From: Alphaproteobacteria bacterium
GTDB lineage: Bacteria; Pseudomonadota; Alphaproteobacteria; UBA8366; GCA-2717185
Assembly: GCA_040905865.1 (NCBI GenBank)
Contig: JBBDQU010000053.1
Span: 32,176-96,175 of the forward strand
Length of the DNA: 64,000 nt
Reading direction: 5' to 3'
Made by a program: the position numbers and the translations under genes. The notes below the pieces were generated by a model that ran no database searches, was not told the origin of the DNA, and was given only the letters and a program-made list of their open reading frames with translations. Positions 41,937 to 50,340 of this stretch are shown here, piece by piece (within the stretch, counting starts at the first letter, position 1; every line of letters begins with the position of its first letter).

Positions 41937-42143
41937 TCAGACGGAAATATCGAGCAACGAACCCCGTCGCGCGGACGGGTTGAAATCCGCCTCGGCGTCG
42001 CCTGGCGTTTTTGCCGGAATAGTCGAATCCCCGCGCGGCTCGTTTGTATCGCGCCTCTCGTTCGAGGGTGTCTTGGCGACGGTTGCCTGTCCGGACGGGA
42101 ACGAGACAGGGCGCTGGACGGATGAATAATTATCGACTTCCAC
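41937..42143 (-). CDS. Small hypothetical protein (68 residues)
   Basis: A GTG-initiated frame with GGGAG about seven bases upstream. The polar product, ending ARRGSLLDISV, looks like a secreted or disordered small alphaproteobacterial protein. It begins 13 bp after the stop of another small minus-strand gene, so the two may be an operon. The overlapping plus-strand frames are considered shadows. Coding status is moderately uncertain. Confidence 0.4.
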   Translation of the reverse strand: MEVDNYSSVQRPVSFPSGQATVAKTPSNERRDTNEPRGDSTIPAKTPGDAEADFNPSARRGSLLDISV

Positions 42144-42156
42144 TGTTCGCTCCCAA

Positions 42157-42324
42157 CTACCCCGGCGGATTCTCCGCGCGCCTGCGCCCGTACAGTGTCG
42201 GGTCGTACTCGTCAGTGCCTTCCGGGTCGAAGGGCATCAGAATGACCGGAAATTCGCCATTTTTTATAGCCACACGGAGCCATTTCTGGGCACAGCGCTG
42301 AATTTCGTCGTCAGAAATGTCCAT
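42157..42324 (-). CDS. Small hypothetical protein (55 residues)
   Basis: ATG 42324 is preceded by GGTAAAGG. The 55-residue product begins MDISDDEIQRCAQKWL and has an amphipathic helix, then FPVILMPFDPEGTDEYD and a charged tail with YGRRRAENPPG. It reads like an intact small protein with coding-type codons and a sensible start. No function is known. Confidence 0.55.
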   Translation of the reverse strand: MDISDDEIQRCAQKWLRVAIKNGEFPVILMPFDPEGTDEYDPTLYGRRRAENPPG

Positions 42325-42547
42325 CCTTTACCATCCCGATTGTCTGATGTCGTAACATTCCGGAGCATACGATCGCATATATTCCGTCGCTGCAAAGTGA
42401 CATCGGTCACGGCTGCCAATTATTTCGAAAGTGGTATATAGCTACCTTTTACATGTCATGCAACGAAGGATTCTATTAACGATTTCATTACCGCAGCAGG
42501 ATCTGGTATGCTGTATAAAATGAATGGGACTGTGAGGGGATGACCAG
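42325..42547. other. Intergenic region between divergent small genes
   Basis: About 220 bp, moderately AT-rich. A TATAAA-like -10 at about 42514-42519 in a TGCTG context precedes the lipoprotein gene but lacks a clear -35. Confidence 0.35.
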
Positions 42548-42937
42548 ATGCCAAAATTTCTGACGCTTGTGGTGGCCGGATTTTTGCTGGCGGCCTGCAC
42601 TACGGCGGCGGAACTGCGGCCCAGGGAAGGCGGCGTCTGGATTCCGGTATCGGGCAAATCCTATGACGAAGTTTTCAAGGCGGCCAACAAGGTTATGGCC
42701 CGCCACCTTCATATCGTCGAGGCGGATGCGGAACTCGGTACCGTGAAGGGCGTGACGTCCCAGAATTCGTATTTCTGGAATGAAGCCGCCGGCCTCTATG
42801 TATGGCCGACAATCTCCAATGATTCCGGTTATACGGTCTATGTCGATAGCATCGCGGGCAGCCTGTATTATCAGGGAGTCCGGGATTGGAAGACGATTAT
42901 CCTGGACGATCTGAAAAAGGAACTGGGCGCCGTCTGA
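42548..42937 (+). CDS. Hypothetical lipoprotein
   Basis: A 129-residue protein with a lipobox LLAACTT (Cys17) and a compact domain: WIPVSGKSYDEVFKAANKVM, HIVEADAELGTVKG, GYTVYVDSIAGSLYYQG and LDDLKKELG. The fold resembles small BamC/DUF-type lipoproteins with a helix-grip, but I cannot name the family with confidence. GGGGATGACC precedes the ATG. It stands alone. Confidence 0.75.
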   Translation: MPKFLTLVVAGFLLAACTTAAELRPREGGVWIPVSGKSYDEVFKAANKVMARHLHIVEADAELGTVKGVTSQNSYFWNEAAGLYVWPTISNDSGYTVYVDSIAGSLYYQGVRDWKTIILDDLKKELGAV

Positions 42938-43087
42938 CCGCCGGTTATTGAGGCCTCCGAATTTCGGAAATAAGGGTTTAAGGCTGGATCAGGTCCGGTT
43001 TAAACGCAGCCAGTTGCGGTTCCATTTATACCTGATGCGCTAAAGTCCCGCGCACTCCCGGATCTGGATGAAAACGTAACAGGTGTT

Positions 43088-43108
43088 ATTATAAGTCTTG
43101 CTTATAAT
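43088..43108. promoter_or_regulatory. Candidate MarR operator upstream of marR
   Basis: A perfect inverted repeat, ATTATAAG (43088-43095) and CTTATAAT (43101-43108), separated by 5 bp, lies 26 bp upstream of the MarR-family start. Its right arm contains a perfect TATAAT that would be a -10 box, so binding here would block transcription. Autorepression of this kind is typical for MarR genes with efflux partners. Confidence 0.65.
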
Positions 43109-43133
43109 GAGCCTCCCAACTATTTTATAGGCG

Positions 43134-43634
43134 ATGTCCGGTCAGTCTGTAGAACACCTCTTCGGCTTTATGCTGAACGATATTTCGCGCCTGATGCGAA
43201 CCCAGTTTGACAATCGGGCGCGCGATCTGGGGCTGACCCGGTCGCAATGGCGGGTAATGGTGTATCTGGCGCGCAGCGAAGGCGTGAACCAGAGCGGCCT
43301 TGCCGAAATGATCGAAGTCGACCGCATGACGATCGGGCGTCTGGTAGACCGCCTGGAAGCCTCGGGTTGGGTCGAACGCCGGCCGGATGCCAGCGACCGG
43401 CGGGTCCACAGGCTTTATCTGACCCGGGCGGCGAGACCTTTGCTCGACAAGATGATAGTACTGGCAAACGACGTGCAGGAAGCGGCGCTGGAAGGGCTCT
43501 CCGCTGCTGACCGCAAAAAGCTTGGCGAACTTCTCTCGGCTATTATGAGCAACGTTTCGGCGCGACAGGCGGTGAGCGACGCCGAAATGTCCGGCGTATC
43601 GCGCGTGGCGCGTTTTGGAGGTTCCGGTGACTGA
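43134..43634 (+). CDS. MarR-family transcriptional regulator
   Basis: A 166-residue winged-helix regulator: LTRSQWRVMVYLARSEG, recognition region GLAEMIEVDRMTIGRLVDRL and wing ASGWVERRPDASDRRVHRLYL. MarR dimers repress efflux genes and are released by small aromatic ligands. The candidate operator sits just upstream. The end of the gene overlaps the HlyD-like gene by 8 bp, so it most likely regulates that operon. Confidence 0.93.
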   Translation: MSGQSVEHLFGFMLNDISRLMRTQFDNRARDLGLTRSQWRVMVYLARSEGVNQSGLAEMIEVDRMTIGRLVDRLEASGWVERRPDASDRRVHRLYLTRAARPLLDKMIVLANDVQEAALEGLSAADRKKLGELLSAIMSNVSARQAVSDAEMSGVSRVARFGGSGD

Positions 43635-44739
43635 TAGCGATACAAAAGAGATTAAACCGACGCCGCGGCGGCAGAGGCGCTTCGCGAAGTTTATGTTCCG
43701 GCTGGTGCTGCTGATTGTCATTCCGGCGGCGGCGGCGCTGATCGGCGCCTACGTCTATGTGACCGGGCAGCGGTATGTCTCGAGCGAGAACGCCTTCGTC
43801 AAGGCGAACAAGATCGCGATCAGTTCGGAAGTGTCGGGCAAGGTTCGGGCCGTTAATGTCAGCGAGCATGCAACCGTCCATGAGGGCCAGATCCTGTTCC
43901 AGATCGATGACGAGGCTTACGCCATCGAGCAGGCGGAGGCGCAGGCGGCGCTGCAGCGGATCCGTAATGACGTTGAATCGCTGCGCGCGAATTACTGGGT
44001 GAAGCTGGCCGAACTGAAACTTGCGAAGGACGATTTTTCGTATTTCAACAAGACGTTCGAAAGGCGTGAAGCCCTGCGCTCGCGCGGAAACGCGTCGGAG
44101 GAAAGCCTTGATCAGGCGCGGCGACAGCGGAATTCCGCGCAACAGAATATCACAATTCTGCAGCAGGAAATCCGCCAGATTCTGGCCGGCCTGAACGGGG
44201 ATCCCGATCTGAAGGTCGAGGATTTCCCGGCCTATCTGCAGGCGCAAGCGGTCTATGACCGGGCGTCGCTGGACCTGCAGCGTACCATTGTGCGCGCGCC
44301 GTCATCGGGCCGCATCAGCAGGATCGCGCTGGAGCCGGGCGAATTCGTCAAAGCGGAGGAACCGCTGTTCGCGATCATTTCCGACAAATACGTATGGATC
44401 GAGGTCAATATCAAGGAGACCCAATTGACGCATTTGAAAAGCGGTCAGATGGCGACGGTTGAAATCGATGCCTATCCGGACGTGATATGGACCGCGAAGG
44501 TCGACACCATCAGCCCGGCGACCGGTGCGGAATTCGCCATCCTGCCCCCGCAAAATGCAACCGGCAACTGGGTCAAGGTGGTGCAGCGCCTGCCGATCCG
44601 CCTGGTCCTCGACAATCCGGACACCGGGCCGGTGTTGCGTACGGGGATGAGCGCGCATGTCGAGATCGATACCGAACATGAAGCGGTGCTGCCGGGCTTC
44701 GTAAAGGAAGCACTGGCCTGGGTCTCGCCAAACCCGTGA
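43627..44739 (+). CDS. HlyD-family membrane fusion protein (EmrA-like)
   Basis: A 370-residue efflux adaptor. One helix near residues 20-42 anchors it; the periplasmic part has a biotinyl-lipoyl-like hairpin (SSEVSGKVRAVNVSEHATVHEGQ, KARAPSSGRISRIALE-type region), a long coiled-coil helix (about 95-190) and a beta-barrel (IEVNIKETQLTHLKSGQMATVEID). Such proteins couple an MFS pump to an outer-membrane channel. GTG 43627 has GGAGG five bases upstream and is preferred to ATG 43615. The expected EmrB-type transporter gene is absent; a decayed flavoprotein gene follows instead. Confidence 0.9.
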   Translation: MTDSDTKEIKPTPRRQRRFAKFMFRLVLLIVIPAAAALIGAYVYVTGQRYVSSENAFVKANKIAISSEVSGKVRAVNVSEHATVHEGQILFQIDDEAYAIEQAEAQAALQRIRNDVESLRANYWVKLAELKLAKDDFSYFNKTFERREALRSRGNASEESLDQARRQRNSAQQNITILQQEIRQILAGLNGDPDLKVEDFPAYLQAQAVYDRASLDLQRTIVRAPSSGRISRIALEPGEFVKAEEPLFAIISDKYVWIEVNIKETQLTHLKSGQMATVEIDAYPDVIWTAKVDTISPATGAEFAILPPQNATGNWVKVVQRLPIRLVLDNPDTGPVLRTGMSAHVEIDTEHEAVLPGFVKEALAWVSPNP

Positions 44740-45327
44740 CGACCGGACCGGGGGTGTTTCCCGGCCGGGCGGAACGGTTCGACGAATGCGTGGACGTGAT
44801 CGTCGCCGGTTACGGGTTCGGGGCGGACGATGTATCCGCTGGGCGGGGTTGTCTTCAAGGACGATGCCGTCATGCCTTATGAGTGGAGCGCCGACGATCA
44901 GCGAGAAGTCGAAAACGGAATCCTGAAACGTGCCGACTGCATCGCGGAACTGGCCGCCATCATCGGGTGCGACGCGGCAACGCTCCATGCCTCGCCCGAA
45001 CGTTGGAACGCGGCCAGCGCGGCCGGCAGTGACGCCGATCATGGCCGGCCCCCTGAATCACTGGCTGCAATCGCCAGGTCGCCTTTTTGCGTCGGGGAGA
45101 TATGGCCGGTGGTATCGAATACTCTCAGGACGGGACGGTCCGGTGCACGATGCGTGTCAGCGCGTGTTGAACGGGTACGGAGAACCGATTCCCGGACTGT
45201 ATGAGGCGGGGAGGTTGGCAGCACCCGGGGTCACCTGTATCTTTCCGGCGCAAATCTTTCGGGGTGTTTTATCGGTGGCCGGATTGCGGGACGCGAAGCC
45301 AGCGCCCGCTCGCCATGGTCTACATAA
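44736..45327 (+). pseudogene. Decayed FAD-dependent flavoprotein gene (FAD_binding_2 type)
   Basis: Pieces of one flavoprotein of the fumarate reductase/ketosteroid dehydrogenase family appear in successive frames. The N terminus VDVIVAGYGFGA (about 44793-44828) begins as a FAD dinucleotide site but loses most of the domain. A C-terminal part appears in a second frame (WSADDQREVENGILKRADC to EIWPVVSNT, to about 45125), then GPVHDACQRVLNGYGEPIP in a third frame, then GHLYLSGANLSGCFIGG and IAGREASAR in the second frame again (45229-45327). At least three frame changes plus a large internal deletion make it nonfunctional. Confidence 0.85.
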
Positions 45328-45362
45328 CTGCCTGTCAGGGCATGAAAAAACGGAGAACGACG

Positions 45363-46223
45363 ATGCGGGCATCGACCAAATTGCGTGAACTCATTGCCGC
45401 GGACGGCATCATTACCGCGCCCGGCTGCTATGACGGGCTGTCGGCGCGGTTGATTGAAAACGCCGGGTTCCCTGCCGTTTATGTCAGCGGCGGCGCGACA
45501 GCGCGGAGCACCGGTGTTCCGGATATGGGGTTGATCAGCCCGTCGGAGGTCGCTGCACGGCTGACGCAGATCGTCGATGCGATCAGAATTCCCGTGATCG
45601 CCGATATGGATACCGGCTTCGGCAATGCGCTGAACGCGCGGCAGGCCATTCGGGCCTTCGAGCGGGCTGGCGTCGCGGGATTCCATATCGAAGACCAGAC
45701 CTTCCCCAAACGCTGCGGCCATTACGACGACAAGAGCATCGTTCCGACGCTGGAATTTTGCCAGAAGATCAGGGCAATCCGCGATGCCTCTGAAGACAAC
45801 GACACCGTGATCGTGGCCCGGACGGATGCAATCGCCGTGGAAGGATTCGACGCCGCCATCGACCGTATGCATCAGTATATGGACGCCGGCGCCGATGTGG
45901 CCTTCGTGGAGGCGCCGACCACGGAGGCGGAAATAGAGGAAATCGCCAAGCGTATTCCCGGCCCGAAACTGATCAACATGTTCCTGGGCGCGAAAACGCC
46001 CCTGCTTTCCACCCAGCGTCTTGCCGAGATCGGCTACAAGATCGTGATCATTCCCAGCGATACGCAGCGGGCGGCGATCAAGGCCATGCAGCGGGTCCTG
46101 GAAACGATCAGGCGAGACGGGCACAGTGCGGCCATGGCGGACGATATGGCTTCTTTCCAGGACCGCGAGGCGATCGTGAATACGGAGAGTTTCATGGAGA
46201 TCGACCGCCGTTACGCCAGTTGA
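45363..46223 (+). CDS. Isocitrate lyase/PEP mutase superfamily enzyme
   Basis: A 286-residue TIM-barrel enzyme: GCYDGLSARLIENAGFPAVYVSG, IPVIADMDTGFGNALN (metal site), FHIEDQTFPKRCGHYDDK with the catalytic Cys of lyases (RCGH), and ARTDAIAVEGFDAAI. It is closest to oxaloacetate decarboxylase or methylisocitrate lyase-like proteins; the exact 2-keto acid or hydroxyacid is not predictable. ATG 45363 follows GGAG; the gene begins 36 bp after the flavoprotein remnant, hinting that they once formed a catabolic operon. Confidence 0.88.
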   Translation: MRASTKLRELIAADGIITAPGCYDGLSARLIENAGFPAVYVSGGATARSTGVPDMGLISPSEVAARLTQIVDAIRIPVIADMDTGFGNALNARQAIRAFERAGVAGFHIEDQTFPKRCGHYDDKSIVPTLEFCQKIRAIRDASEDNDTVIVARTDAIAVEGFDAAIDRMHQYMDAGADVAFVEAPTTEAEIEEIAKRIPGPKLINMFLGAKTPLLSTQRLAEIGYKIVIIPSDTQRAAIKAMQRVLETIRRDGHSAAMADDMASFQDREAIVNTESFMEIDRRYAS

Positions 46224-46234
46224 CCCGGTGACGG

Positions 46235-47920
46235 TCACAGCCTGATCAGGGCATTCGCGAGACGGCTGAATATCCGCGCCCGCCACCATTCGCTCCGGAC
46301 CGCGCGCGCATCGCGCAGCGCCATGGCAAATACCGCCCTGGCATCATCGGGCCGGCCGTTTTCAGCCATCAGGATCGCCGCGCCGACCAGGATGGACGCC
46401 CGGTCAAACGCGCTGTTGACGGCCTCCGTCGCCTCGACGGCCCGGTCCCGCAGGCCGTCCGCATCACCGCCGTTACTGGCGGCAAAGCGCCAGATCGTCT
46501 GGGCGCGCAGTGTCCGGCTCCGGATTTTATCGATAACCGAAAACGCCTGCGTGTAGTCCTGTATCCCCGCCCAGACCTCGGCAATTTCCGCCAGGGCGGT
46601 ATCCGCGGCGAACGGTCGAACGATATCGAGGCTGGTGGTCATTGCGCGTTTGAGTATCCGGGTCGCATGCTCCCGGTCGCCTTGCTGCAACCGGGCCGCA
46701 GCGATCTTCGAAAGGGCGAGCACATGCAGTCGCGGCGAGCGCAGTTTGTCGGCCAGCGCCAGGGCTTCCTTCGGCAACTGTCCCAATGCGATCTGCCCCG
46801 CTGTTTCCGCCAGCGCGATGTGATCGCGGCCGATGTCGCCGAGTGCGGCAAGAATGGCCAGCGCCTCCTCGGTCCGGCCGATCCGGGCATAGGCGCCCGC
46901 CAGAATCCCAAGAACCGTCTGCCGCGTATCGCGACTGGCGCCCGGATCGACGAATCCACGGGCCAGGGTCAGCATTGCCGCCGCTGCCTCTGACCGACCG
47001 CTTTGGTCGAGCTTGCCGGCAACCTCCGCGGCGATCTCGCCGGCGGCAACCGGGTCTTCAAGGTGCGAAAGCAGATCCCGCAGGGCGGGCAGTGTTGCGG
47101 GCTGTGTTGTTGTGCCTGCATCGTCGGGGTTTGCTTCGGCGATGGTGATGGCGGCCAAGGCCCTGGCCCGGTTCCCGTCATCGGGAATGTTGGCAGCCAG
47201 CACCCTGGCATCTTCCATGTGACCTGAAGTGACCAGGGCGATTGCGGCTTCGCGCAGTGAAACGACGACGAGGCGGACGTCGCCGATGTGGCGGATGCTG
47301 GACCGGACGTCCGCAAGGCTGCCTCTGAGCGCCTGCGCCTGTACGATCTCGCGCAATGCCCAGTCCCGGTAGTCGCTGCGCTCGATCCCTGCCGTTGCCA
47401 GGAGCGCCTCATCGATCAGGCATTGTGGGCTGGGGGATTGCAGGCAGGCCTCAGCCGATAGATCCTGCGGCGACGCCCTTACCGGGGCCGGGGCCTGAAG
47501 CAGGTCGCGCGTTTCGGGATTGGCGAGCAGCGCCGCGCGCGCCCGCGCTGTCTGTATGCGCCTCGCCTCTGCAAGCCGCTGTTTCAGGGCGTCCGGTCTG
47601 CCGGTGCTCTCCATATGCCGCAACAGACTGCCGCTTGCCTCGCCGTCCTCGACCAGGCCGTGCTGGCGCTGATACGCGCGTATCGACTGCTGCAGTTCCG
47701 GACTGATCCGGCCATCCGCCGGGGCGGGAAGCAGGCTGAATTCGGTCAGGAATTTCTGGATATCCCGTACAAGGGGCGACCACTCGAAAAGCCGTTCGCG
47801 CCTGTCGCCTTCGGGCGGCGCCAGGTCGAACCGGGCGGCGCCGGATTCCGGCGAAAGATGTGCCATCGCCACCGATATGGCGGCGATGAACAGGCAGTTC
47901 AGTGCGTAACTATGGCGCAT
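46235..47920 (-). CDS. Periplasmic helical-repeat protein with peptidoglycan-binding domain
   Basis: A 561-residue exported protein. After a signal peptide (about 1-29), residues about 45-110 form a PG_binding_1-like domain (VRDIQKFLTEFSLL, DGRISPELQQSIRAYQRQHGLV). The remainder, 120-555, is a chain of alpha-helical pairs rich in Ala, Leu and Arg (RALAAITIAEANPDD, DIGRDHIALAETAGQIA, WRFAASNGG), similar to TPR/SEL1 solenoids and repeated about every 35 residues. It is convergent with the ICL-family gene. Probably a cell-wall associated scaffold; no enzymatic motif seen. Confidence 0.75.
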   Translation of the reverse strand: MRHSYALNCLFIAAISVAMAHLSPESGAARFDLAPPEGDRRERLFEWSPLVRDIQKFLTEFSLLPAPADGRISPELQQSIRAYQRQHGLVEDGEASGSLLRHMESTGRPDALKQRLAEARRIQTARARAALLANPETRDLLQAPAPVRASPQDLSAEACLQSPSPQCLIDEALLATAGIERSDYRDWALREIVQAQALRGSLADVRSSIRHIGDVRLVVVSLREAAIALVTSGHMEDARVLAANIPDDGNRARALAAITIAEANPDDAGTTTQPATLPALRDLLSHLEDPVAAGEIAAEVAGKLDQSGRSEAAAAMLTLARGFVDPGASRDTRQTVLGILAGAYARIGRTEEALAILAALGDIGRDHIALAETAGQIALGQLPKEALALADKLRSPRLHVLALSKIAAARLQQGDREHATRILKRAMTTSLDIVRPFAADTALAEIAEVWAGIQDYTQAFSVIDKIRSRTLRAQTIWRFAASNGGDADGLRDRAVEATEAVNSAFDRASILVGAAILMAENGRPDDARAVFAMALRDARAVRSEWWRARIFSRLANALIRL

Positions 47921-48136
47921 CGGCTTTTACTGACGCAGTCGGTTAGGATGAACCGGTCCTCGCGACGGCGTTATGGGGCATATCGACGATTTGTATTCTG
48001 TTTACCAAATCGGCCACAATAATGATTGTAAAATCAGATTCCTGAAGTTTCTCATTTCTGTGTTTTCCAACGTGGAACTGGCGTCCATATTGGGTTTGTC
48101 TCGGTCAAATAGTAAGTTTCCGGAAAGTTTCAGGTC

Positions 48137-48838
48137 ATGGATCAGCTGACGGATATCGCCCTCTACGACCGTATCGCCCTCTGCGTGGCGGTGGCGACCT
48201 GGATCGGTTTCAACTGGTACGCAGACAGCAGCGCGGCGGCGCGGCACAACCTGGTCGGCGGTATGACCCAACGACGGTTGGACTGGATGCGGCAGATGTT
48301 GAATCGGGACAACCGCATGGTCGATATCCAGATTGTTCATGCGCTGATGCGTTCCGGACGATTTTTCGCGTCGACAGCCATTCTGGTCGTTGCGGGCTTG
48401 TTGACGGTTCTGGGGGCGACCGACCGCGCCGTCGCGCTGGCGATGGATCTGCCTTTCGCCATGTCCACGTCACGGGCGGCATTGGAGGCAAAGCTGCTGG
48501 TCATGGTCGTTATTTTCATCTACGCATTTTTCAAGTTCGTCTGGTCCGGTCGGCAGTACAATTACTGCGCCATCATGATCGGCGCCGCACCGCCGCCGGG
48601 TGCCGTCACCGAGGCTGATGCGAAGACGGGAGAAACGATTGCATCGATTGCATCGCTTGCCGCAAAGCATGCCAATCGGGGCGTCAGGGCCTATTATTTC
48701 GGCCTCGCGGCCCTCGGCTGGTTTCTGCATCCGGCGGTCATGATATTCGCGATTGTTTGGGTCGCACTTGTTCTGTACCGGCGGGAATTTCGCTCGCGGA
48801 CAGCGCGGCTGACCTGGCAGGGGCTGAAAGAAACATGA
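48137..48838 (+). CDS. DUF599 family membrane protein
   Basis: A 233-residue inner-membrane protein with about four helices (around 9-27, 75-96, 113-138, 185-215). It matches DUF599 by WIGFNWYADSSAA, LNRDNRMVDIQIVHALMRSG and FKFVWSGRQYNYCAIMIGA. Function unknown across the family. ATG 48137 follows GGAAAG; the next gene starts 4 bases inside its stop region (ATGA), so it is translationally coupled to NAD(P)HX repair. Confidence 0.88.
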   Translation: MDQLTDIALYDRIALCVAVATWIGFNWYADSSAAARHNLVGGMTQRRLDWMRQMLNRDNRMVDIQIVHALMRSGRFFASTAILVVAGLLTVLGATDRAVALAMDLPFAMSTSRAALEAKLLVMVVIFIYAFFKFVWSGRQYNYCAIMIGAAPPPGAVTEADAKTGETIASIASLAAKHANRGVRAYYFGLAALGWFLHPAVMIFAIVWVALVLYRREFRSRTARLTWQGLKET

Positions 48839-50340
48839 GCACGGCACCAATCCCGCCGGTATCGGTCTTTCCCGCCGGGCAGGTTCTGCTGTCGGTTACG
48901 GAGATGTACCGGTCCGACGAAGCCGCTATCGAGGCCGGGATTGCGGGCCTTGAACTGATGGAGAACGCCGGCAATGCCGTGGCGTCCGCGATTCAGGCGC
49001 GCTGGCGGCCGTGTCCTGTCTCGATCCTGTGCGGCCCGGGGAATAACGGTGGTGATGGATTCGTCGTGGCGCGTCTGCTGCGCGACGCGGGATGGGCGGT
49101 TCGCGTGGCGCTAGCAGGCGACCGGAGTTCCCTGAAGGGCGATGCAAGGGCTAATTCGGATCGGTGGGAAGGGACTGTCGAGCCGCTGGCGCCGGAAGCG
49201 GTAGAAGGCGCCGGCCTGATCGTCGACGCCCTGTTTGGCGCGGGATTGTCCCGGGATATAGACGGTGCGGCGAAGCAGACGCTGGAGGCCGCTGGCGCGG
49301 CACCCCTCGTCGCGGTCGATGTGCCCAGCGGCGTGCATGGCGATACTGGCGAAGTCAGCGGGTTTGCGCCGCAGGCAGCCCTGACCGTGACGTTTTTCCG
49401 TCGCAAGCCGGGGCATCTGCTGCTGCCGGGCCGAACCTTTTGCGGCGAGGTTCTCGTGGCCGATATCGGCACGCCGCAATCCGTACTGGCCGGGATCGCG
49501 CCGAAGCAGGCGGTCAATGCTCCGGCGCTGTGGCGTTCCCGTTTTCCCTGGCCAAAACTGACCGATCACAAATACCGGCGCGGTCACGCCGTCATTACCG
49601 GTGGACGCAACATGACGGGGGCGGCGCGGCTGGCGGCGAAGGCAGCGCAGCGTGCGGGCGCCGGTCTGGTCACGGCCGCGGTGCCGAACGACGCGGCCGT
49701 GATCTACAAGATTGCGATGACCTCGGCGCTTGTGCACCCGTTCCTTGATACGCACGGATATGGGGAATACATAAAGGAACCAAGGATTTCCGCAATTCTT
49801 GTGGGGCCGGGAAACGAGTTGAATCTCGGAACGAGGGAACGTGCGCTGCAGGCATTGCGGACGGGAAAGGGGGTTGTTCTGGATGCGGATGCGCTTTCCA
49901 TATTCGAAGGTTCGGCGGAGCTCCTGTTCGACACGATTGCCGGACCCTGTGTTCTGACGCCGCATGACGGCGAATTCGCGCGCCTTTTCGATACCCGCGG
50001 CGACAAGCTTTCCCGGGTAAGGCAGGCGGCGGAACGGAGCGGCGCTGTGGTGCTGCTGAAAGGCGCCGATACGGTGATCGCGGCGCCCGATGGCCGGGCA
50101 GTTATCAATGAAAACGCGCCGCCGGACCTGGCGACCGGGGGGTCCGGCGATGTCCTGGCGGGCATGCTCACCGGCCTGCTGGCGCAGCGGATGGATGCGT
50201 TCGACGCGGCATGCGCCGCTGTCTGGCTGCATGGTGAAGCGGCGGCGGAATTCGGCCCGGGCCTTGTCGCTGACGATCTGATCGATACCCTGCCGACCGT
50301 ATTGCGGCGGCTCAAGAAAGAAGAAAGCAGTCATGAGTGA
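48835..50340 (+). CDS. nnr: Bifunctional NAD(P)H-hydrate epimerase/dehydratase
   Basis: A 501-residue fusion of YjeF_N epimerase (about 25-230: LMENAGNAVASAI, CGPGNNGGDGFVVARLL, VDALFGAGLSRD) and the ADP/ATP-dependent dehydratase (about 240-495: RGHAVITGGRNMTGAARLA, LVGPGNELNLG, VLDADALSIFEG, TPHDGEFARLF and ATGGSGDVLAGMLTGLLAQ). It repairs hydrated NADH and NADPH. It overlaps the DUF599 gene by 4 bp and the malonyl-CoA decarboxylase gene by 8 bp. Confidence 0.95.
   Translation: MSTAPIPPVSVFPAGQVLLSVTEMYRSDEAAIEAGIAGLELMENAGNAVASAIQARWRPCPVSILCGPGNNGGDGFVVARLLRDAGWAVRVALAGDRSSLKGDARANSDRWEGTVEPLAPEAVEGAGLIVDALFGAGLSRDIDGAAKQTLEAAGAAPLVAVDVPSGVHGDTGEVSGFAPQAALTVTFFRRKPGHLLLPGRTFCGEVLVADIGTPQSVLAGIAPKQAVNAPALWRSRFPWPKLTDHKYRRGHAVITGGRNMTGAARLAAKAAQRAGAGLVTAAVPNDAAVIYKIAMTSALVHPFLDTHGYGEYIKEPRISAILVGPGNELNLGTRERALQALRTGKGVVLDADALSIFEGSAELLFDTIAGPCVLTPHDGEFARLFDTRGDKLSRVRQAAERSGAVVLLKGADTVIAAPDGRAVINENAPPDLATGGSGDVLAGMLTGLLAQRMDAFDAACAAVWLHGEAAAEFGPGLVADDLIDTLPTVLRRLKKEESSHE

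Noticed and set aside
41791..42129. Plus-strand frame of 112 codons
   Set aside because: Opposes the better-supported small minus-strand genes and has no good ribosome site or recognisable features.
44830..45204. Intact 124-codon frame within the flavoprotein remnant
   Set aside because: Its first part matches the flavoprotein C-terminal domain but the match continues in another frame; it is a piece of a pseudogene, not an independent gene.
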